The position numbers were made by a program, and so were the translations under genes. Below, piece by piece: positions 4,211-7,650 of a DNA stretch of 7,650 nt. Each line of letters begins with the position of its first letter. Positions within the stretch are counted from its first letter, which is position 1. Source of the DNA: DATDYW01 sp044375695 (GTDB lineage Bacteria > Patescibacteriota > Minisyncoccia > Phycocordibacterales > JAACPR01); contig JBILMG010000035.1 in NCBI GenBank assembly GCA_044375695.1, positions 1 through 7,650 of the forward strand. The letters are read 5' to 3'. The notes under the pieces were generated by a model. The model saw only the letters and a list, made by a program, of their open reading frames with translations. It searched no databases and was not told the origin of the DNA.

Positions 4211-5911
4211 ATGACATTCCTCGAGTTCCTGGCGGACAAGAAAATCATCGACGCCAAGCATCTTCCGCGCCTCGCGTCGGAAGCCGAGAGCGGTGCCGAG
4301 CCGCTCGAGAAGCTGCTCGCCCGCGCCGGCCTTTCGGCGGAAGACGTCCTCAAGGCAAAATCGGAGTACTACGGTATCCCGGTCCACCAGCTGGGGCAGG
4401 GAGCTATCCCGTTCGAGGTGCTGCGCTACATTCCGGAAGAGTCGGCGCTCCACTACCGCTTCGTGCCGATTTCGCTGGCCGAAGGTTTCCTCGAGGTGGG
4501 CATCATGAACCCCGAGGACATCGAGGCGCGCGAGGCGCTCAACTTCATTTCCACCAAAGAGGACGTCCCGTACAAGCTGTCGCTCCTCTCGGAAGACGAC
4601 TTCGGCCGCGTCATCAACGCCTACAAAGGCCTCTCCGGCCAGGTTACCCAGGCGCTCGAAGAGCTCGCCTCGGAGGACATCCTCGACGACGACATTCTCG
4701 ACGCGCCGCAGAAGGGCTCTATCAAGATCATCGAGGACGCGCCGGTCACCAAAATTGTCTCGACCATCATTCGCTACGCGGTCGAGGGCAACGCCTCCGA
4801 CATTCACATCGAGCCGATTCGCGAGCGCATCCGCGTGCGCTTCCGCGTAGACGGCGACCTCAAGACCTCGCTCATGCTCCCGGCCAAGGTGCACTCGGCG
4901 CTGGTGGCGCGCATCAAGGTGCAGGCCAAGCTCAAGCTCGACGAGAAGCGTAAGCCGCAGGACGGCCGCTTCCAGGTGCGCATTCAGGAGCGCCGCGTCG
5001 ACTTCCGCGTGTCGACCTTCCCGACCTACTACGGCGAGAAGATGGTGATGCGTATTCTCGACCAGGAGAAGGGCGTCCGCAAAATCGACGAAGTCGGCCT
5101 CACCGGCCGCCAGAAGGAGATGCTCCTGCGCGCGGTCGCCAAGCCCTACGGCATGATCCTCATCTCGGGTCCTACCGGCTCCGGTAAGACAACGACCCTC
5201 TACTCGGTGCTCGACCTCGTCGACAAGGAAAAGTACAACGTACTCTCGCTCGAAGACCCGGTCGAGTACGCGATCGAAGGCGTGTCACAGTCGCAGGTGT
5301 TCCCGGAAATTGGCTACACCTTCGCCACGGGTCTGCGCACCACGCTCCGCCAGGACCCGGACATCATCATGGTGGGAGAAATCCGTGACGGCGAGACGGC
5401 GAAGCTGGCTATTCAGGCGGCGCTCACCGGTCACCTGGTATTCTCGACGATTCACACCAACACCTCCTGCGGCATCGTGCCGCGCCTCATCGACATGGGC
5501 GTCGACCCGTACCTCATCTCGCCGACCCTGGTGCTCGGCGTCGCGCAGCGCCTCGTGCGCCGCAACTGCCCGGGAGCCGGAGAGGAGGAGAAGGTCGAGG
5601 GGGCGCTGAAGGCGATGATTGACGACCAGTTCTCGGACCTGCCCGAACAGTACCGCGCCGAGCTGCCGCCGATGGACTCGGTGCTCAAGCTCAAGCCCAC
5701 CCCCGAGTGCCCGATGGGTACCCGCGGCCGCGAGGCGGTCTTCGAGATGTACGAAATGGACCGCGACCTCGAGTCGGTCATCCTCTCGAACCCTACCGAG
5801 AACGCGCTCTACGACTGCGTCCGCAAGAAGGGGATGACGACCATGCGCGAGCACGCGATCGTCAAGGCGCTCCAGCACGTCACCCCGTGGGAAGAGGTGG
5901 GCAAACTCTAA
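4211..5911 (+). CDS. pilB: PilB/GspE-type pilus extension ATPase
   Basis: This encodes 566 residues, the usual PilB length. It has an N-terminal MshEN/T2SSE_N-type region (about 1-150) and a PAS-like N2 domain containing SDIHIEPI (Asp197, His199, Glu201) and RVDGDL. Walker A is GPTGSGKTTT (320-329, Lys326). The Walker B region is DPDIIMVGEIRD (382-393, Glu390), and the His box is STIHTNT (His415). In the family, ATP hydrolysis by the cytoplasmic hexamer turns PilC and drives pilin assembly. The zinc-binding tetracysteine region typical of PilB/GspE is reduced. Only Cys453 (NCPGAG) and Cys500 (ECPMGTRGRE) remain, one from each expected CxxC pair, separated by a Glu-rich insert. The C-terminal region (REAVFEMYEM, then MREHAIVKALQ) is normal. 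It is last in the pilN unit. Only a weak purine stretch (AAGAG, about 10-14 bases upstream) precedes ATG 4211. Confidence 0.97.
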   Translation: MTFLEFLADKKIIDAKHLPRLASEAESGAEPLEKLLARAGLSAEDVLKAKSEYYGIPVHQLGQGAIPFEVLRYIPEESALHYRFVPISLAEGFLEVGIMNPEDIEAREALNFISTKEDVPYKLSLLSEDDFGRVINAYKGLSGQVTQALEELASEDILDDDILDAPQKGSIKIIEDAPVTKIVSTIIRYAVEGNASDIHIEPIRERIRVRFRVDGDLKTSLMLPAKVHSALVARIKVQAKLKLDEKRKPQDGRFQVRIQERRVDFRVSTFPTYYGEKMVMRILDQEKGVRKIDEVGLTGRQKEMLLRAVAKPYGMILISGPTGSGKTTTLYSVLDLVDKEKYNVLSLEDPVEYAIEGVSQSQVFPEIGYTFATGLRTTLRQDPDIIMVGEIRDGETAKLAIQAALTGHLVFSTIHTNTSCGIVPRLIDMGVDPYLISPTLVLGVAQRLVRRNCPGAGEEEKVEGALKAMIDDQFSDLPEQYRAELPPMDSVLKLKPTPECPMGTRGREAVFEMYEMDRDLESVILSNPTENALYDCVRKKGMTTMREHAIVKALQHVTPWEEVGKL

Positions 5912-5924
5912 ATCCGAACGGTGG

Positions 5925-5930
5925 TAGAAT
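5925..5930 (+). promoter_or_regulatory. Probable -10 box (TAGAAT) before the response regulator
   Basis: TAGAAT in the context GGTAGAATTCC is one mismatch from TATAAT. It ends 21 bases before ATG 5952, in the 40-base gap after pilB. The predicted leader is about 13-15 bases and contains no Shine-Dalgarno sequence. There is no clear -35 box. It would separate expression of the response regulator and pilT from that of pilB. Confidence 0.42.
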
Positions 5931-5951
5931 TCCAGAGCTAATCGAACCAAC

Positions 5952-6386
5952 ATGGCAGAAATGGACAACGTCGCGCCGGAGAAAAAAGACCTCGACCTGT
6001 CGGGTATCAAGGTGCTGCTCATCGATGACGATACCTTCCTTTTGGATATGTACGCGCTCAAGCTCAAGCGCTTCGGCGCAGAGCCTGTCGCCGCGGCTGG
6101 GGTAGAGGAGGCGCTCGCCAAGCTCGCCGACGGCTACGCGCCGGATATCGTGCTCTGCGACATCATCATGCCGAAGCTCGACGGCTTCGATTTCCTGCGC
6201 GAGATGCGCGCCAAGAATTACGTCCCGAATGCCACCGTCATTGTCCTCTCTAACCAGGGGCAGGAGACCGACCAGGAGCAGGCGGCCGAGTTCAAGGTAG
6301 ACGACTACATTATTAAGGCGCTCCTCACGCCGTCCGAGGTGGTGGCGCGGGTGGCGGCAACGCACTTCAAGAAGCGCGCCCACTAA
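5952..6386 (+). CDS. Stand-alone CheY-like response regulator within the pilus locus
   Basis: This encodes 144 residues, essentially one receiver (REC) domain preceded by a ~18-residue charged leader. Visible REC residues are the acidic cluster Asp25-Asp27 (LLIDDD), the phosphoacceptor Asp70 (VLCDIIMPKLDG), Ser100 in the switch position (VIVLSNQ) and the conserved Lys122 (DYIIKA). No output domain follows, so it should act by protein contact, as CheY and PilG/PilH do. No histidine kinase is in the window. Its place between the extension motor (pilB, 40 bases upstream) and the retraction motor (pilT, 4 bases downstream) suggests that it tunes motor activity or pilus direction. That role is inferred from position. 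All residues needed for phosphorylation are present, so it is expected to be active. Confidence 0.93.
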   Translation: MAEMDNVAPEKKDLDLSGIKVLLIDDDTFLLDMYALKLKRFGAEPVAAAGVEEALAKLADGYAPDIVLCDIIMPKLDGFDFLREMRAKNYVPNATVIVLSNQGQETDQEQAAEFKVDDYIIKALLTPSEVVARVAATHFKKRAH

Positions 6387-6390
6387 AACT

Positions 6391-7452
6391 ATGGACTACC
6401 AGAAAGTTCTCGACGCGCTCATCGATACGGTCATCACGCGCGACGCCTCCGACCTGCACCTCTCGCAGGGCCGCCACCCGTCGCTGCGCGTGACGGGCGA
6501 CCTCATCCCAATCGCGGCGCACCCGATCCTCACCAAAGAGGATACCGAGGGGCTCCTCTCGGCCATGATCGGCCCCGCGCGCATGGCGGACTTTCGCGCC
6601 AGGACCCAGTTCGATTTCGCCTACTCGTTCCGCGACAAGTTCCGCTTCCGCGGCAACGCCTTCATTCAGCAGGGGCACGTCTCGATCGTGATGCGCCTCA
6701 TCCCGCGCCAGATCCGCACCATCGCCGAGCTCAACGTGCCGCCGATCCTCGAGACCTTTGCCCGCAAGAAGCAGGGCTTCTTCCTGGTGGTAGGTCCCGT
6801 CGGCCAGGGCAAGACGACGACGCTCGCCGCCATGATCGACCTCATCAACCACGAGCGTCCGGAGCACATCGTGACCATCGAGGACCCGATCGAGTACGTC
6901 TACGATCAGGACAAGGCCATCATCGACCAGCGCGAGGTAAAGATTGACGTGCCGAGCTTCGCCGAGGCGCTCACCGGCGCCTTCCGCCAGGACGTGGACG
7001 TCATCCTCGTCGGCGAGATGCGCGACCCAGACACCATCTCGGCTGCGGTGACCGCCGCCGAGACCGGCCACCTGGTGCTCTCGACGTTGCACACCAACAA
7101 CGCCGCTCAGACCGTCGACCGCATCATCGACTCGTTCCCGGCGGCGCAGCAGGACCAGATTCGTCTCCAGCTGGCGAGCTCGCTCATCGGCATCTTCTCG
7201 CAGCGCCTCGTGCCGCGCATTTCCGGCGGCCAGATTCCGGCCTACGAGCTCCTGCTCAACAACTCGGCCGTCTCGAACCTCATTCGCGAGAAGCGGACCC
7301 ACGAAATTGATACGGCCATCGAGACCGGCTCCGAGCAGGGCATGATCGACATGAACCGCTGCCTCTCCGAGCTGGTGCAGCGCGGCGAAATTTCCATCGA
7401 GACCGCCTACCAGTACACGCTCCGCCCGCAGGTCCTCGAGCGCTTCCTCTAG
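6391..7452 (+). CDS. pilT: PilT-type pilus retraction ATPase
   Basis: This encodes 353 residues, the normal PilT length. The N-terminal domain opens with DASDLHLSQGRHPSLRVTGD (18-37), typical of PilT/PilU. Walker A is GPVGQGKTTT (135-144, Lys141). The Walker B region is DVDVILVGEMRD (201-212, Glu209), and the His box is STLHTNNA (His234). The C-terminal AVSNLIREKRTHEI (from Ala293) corresponds to the PilT-specific AIRNLIRE element, and EQGMIDMNRCL follows. These features separate it from PilB: there is no N-terminal MshEN region and no cysteine pairs. In the family the hexamer depolymerises the pilus and powers twitching and DNA uptake. Two small deviations are Val and Gln in Walker A (usually GPTGSGKS/T) and Ser295 where the element usually has Arg. 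It follows the response regulator by four bases and has no Shine-Dalgarno sequence. Confidence 0.96.
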   Translation: MDYQKVLDALIDTVITRDASDLHLSQGRHPSLRVTGDLIPIAAHPILTKEDTEGLLSAMIGPARMADFRARTQFDFAYSFRDKFRFRGNAFIQQGHVSIVMRLIPRQIRTIAELNVPPILETFARKKQGFFLVVGPVGQGKTTTLAAMIDLINHERPEHIVTIEDPIEYVYDQDKAIIDQREVKIDVPSFAEALTGAFRQDVDVILVGEMRDPDTISAAVTAAETGHLVLSTLHTNNAAQTVDRIIDSFPAAQQDQIRLQLASSLIGIFSQRLVPRISGGQIPAYELLLNNSAVSNLIREKRTHEIDTAIETGSEQGMIDMNRCLSELVQRGEISIETAYQYTLRPQVLERFL

Positions 7453-7502
7453 CGCCCGGCGTCCGTCCACAGCCGGCTAGCTTTCCGGCGGCGCACTCGC
7501 GC

Positions 7503-7508
7503 TACAAT
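7503..7508 (+). promoter_or_regulatory. -10 box (TACAAT) before pilC
   Basis: TACAAT in the context GCTACAATAGG is one mismatch from TATAAT. It ends 14 bases before the pilC ATG at 7523, giving a predicted leader of about 6-8 bases. There is no clear -35 box. A weak 5-bp inverted repeat (GCCGG at 7472-7476, CCGGC at 7485-7489) lies upstream in the 70-base gap after pilT. The box suggests that pilC has its own start of transcription. Confidence 0.5.
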
Positions 7509-7522
7509 AGGCCTGTAACCAA

Positions 7523-7650
7523 ATGCTGTACCGCTACCGCGTAGTCGAGCCGGGAGGCTCCGAGAAAGAGGGAACCATTGAGGCGGTCACCGTTGACGTT
7601 GCCATTGCGGCCCTCCAGCGCCGCGGCTTCGTCATTGTCGACATCGGCGA
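7523..7650 (+). CDS. pilC: PilC/GspF-type pilus platform protein (N-terminal part, cut by window edge)
   Basis: The first 42 residues of a protein that runs off the window. Its start, MLYRYRVVEPGGSEKEG, then TIEAVTVDVAIAALQRRGF and VIVDI, fits the N-terminus of PilC/GspF (M-x-Y-x-Y, G-x-x-x-x-G, I-E-A, then A-x-x-x-L-x-x-x-G-[FY]-x-[VI]). In the family, PilC is the polytopic inner-membrane platform on which PilB and PilT act; its membrane segments lie beyond the window. Position after pilT matches the usual pilB-pilT-pilC order. ATG 7523 is supported by the -10 box 14 bases upstream and by the family start. Only the N-terminus is visible, so integrity of the gene is unknown. Confidence 0.88.
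   Translation, partial: MLYRYRVVEPGGSEKEGTIEAVTVDVAIAALQRRGFVIVDIG

Noticed and set aside
3713..4894. 393-codon minus-strand frame opposite the pilP-like gene and pilB
   Set aside because: It is a mirror of strongly conserved pilB coding sequence, with Arg/Glu/Val-rich text and no motif.
6391..7452. PilT as a second PilB-type extension motor
   Set aside because: It lacks an N-terminal MshEN region and cysteine pairs and has the PilT-type DASDLHLS start and NLIRE element.
6367..7470. 367-codon minus-strand frame opposite pilT
   Set aside because: It is antisense to an unambiguous PilT with all ATPase motifs; the product looks like a reverse-complement artefact.
7472..7489. Terminator after pilT
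   Set aside because: The stem is only 5 bp (GCCGG/CCGGC) with an eight-base loop and no T-run after it, which is too weak in GC-rich DNA to list as a terminator.

Overview
The window is a densely packed, one-strand type IV pilus (T4P) assembly locus. In order it holds: the end of pilM, a small unknown gene, a small single-membrane-helix gene, an unusual long prepilin, pilN, pilO, a small membrane gene in the pilP position, pilB, a stand-alone response regulator, pilT, and the first codons of pilC. The sequence is GC-rich. Every gene is on the + strand, and the largest intergenic gap is under 100 bases. No RNA genes, insertion sequences, CRISPR arrays or phage genes were seen.

The likely source is a Candidate Phyla Radiation (Patescibacteria), Parcubacteria-like bacterium. 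This is an inference from four things: the gene order with a CheY-like gene between pilB and pilT, the GRENPFAPL-type small protein after pilO, the absence of a secretin (pilQ) after that protein, and the lack of Shine-Dalgarno sequences at the starts. The high GC is not typical of every member of that group, so the phylum call is moderate and no species is proposed. The standard genetic code fits: no reading frame is interrupted by UGA. All ten visible stops are TAG (6) or TAA (4), never TGA.

Layout: 1-588 is the 3' end of one transcription unit (pilM and a 90-residue unknown protein). 686-2292 is a two-gene unit, a one-helix membrane protein followed two bases later by a 417-residue prepilin. 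2363-5911 is pilN-pilO-pilP-like-pilB with gaps of 1 to 12 bases. 5952-7452 is the response regulator and pilT. 7523 onward is pilC. A -10-like hexamer (TATAAT, TATAAT, TAGAAT, TACAAT) lies 8 to 21 bases before the first start codon of each of the last four units. The implied transcripts would be leaderless or have very short leaders.

How the genes work together (family knowledge): PilM is a cytoplasmic actin-like ring protein. PilN and PilO are bitopic proteins that form the inner alignment complex. PilC is the polytopic platform, PilB the extension ATPase and PilT the retraction ATPase. The prepilin is cleaved before the Phe of its G/FTLIE motif and polymerised or placed in the fibre. The response regulator probably feeds a signal into pilus extension or retraction.

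The most unusual feature is the prepilin. After a type IV pilin N-terminus and a Cys-containing globular region it carries six acidic, cysteine-rich repeats of the DNDGDG type. They have nearly constant cysteine spacing and fill the last half of the protein. It looks like a pilin with a built-in, probably calcium-binding and disulfide-stabilised stalk or adhesive domain.
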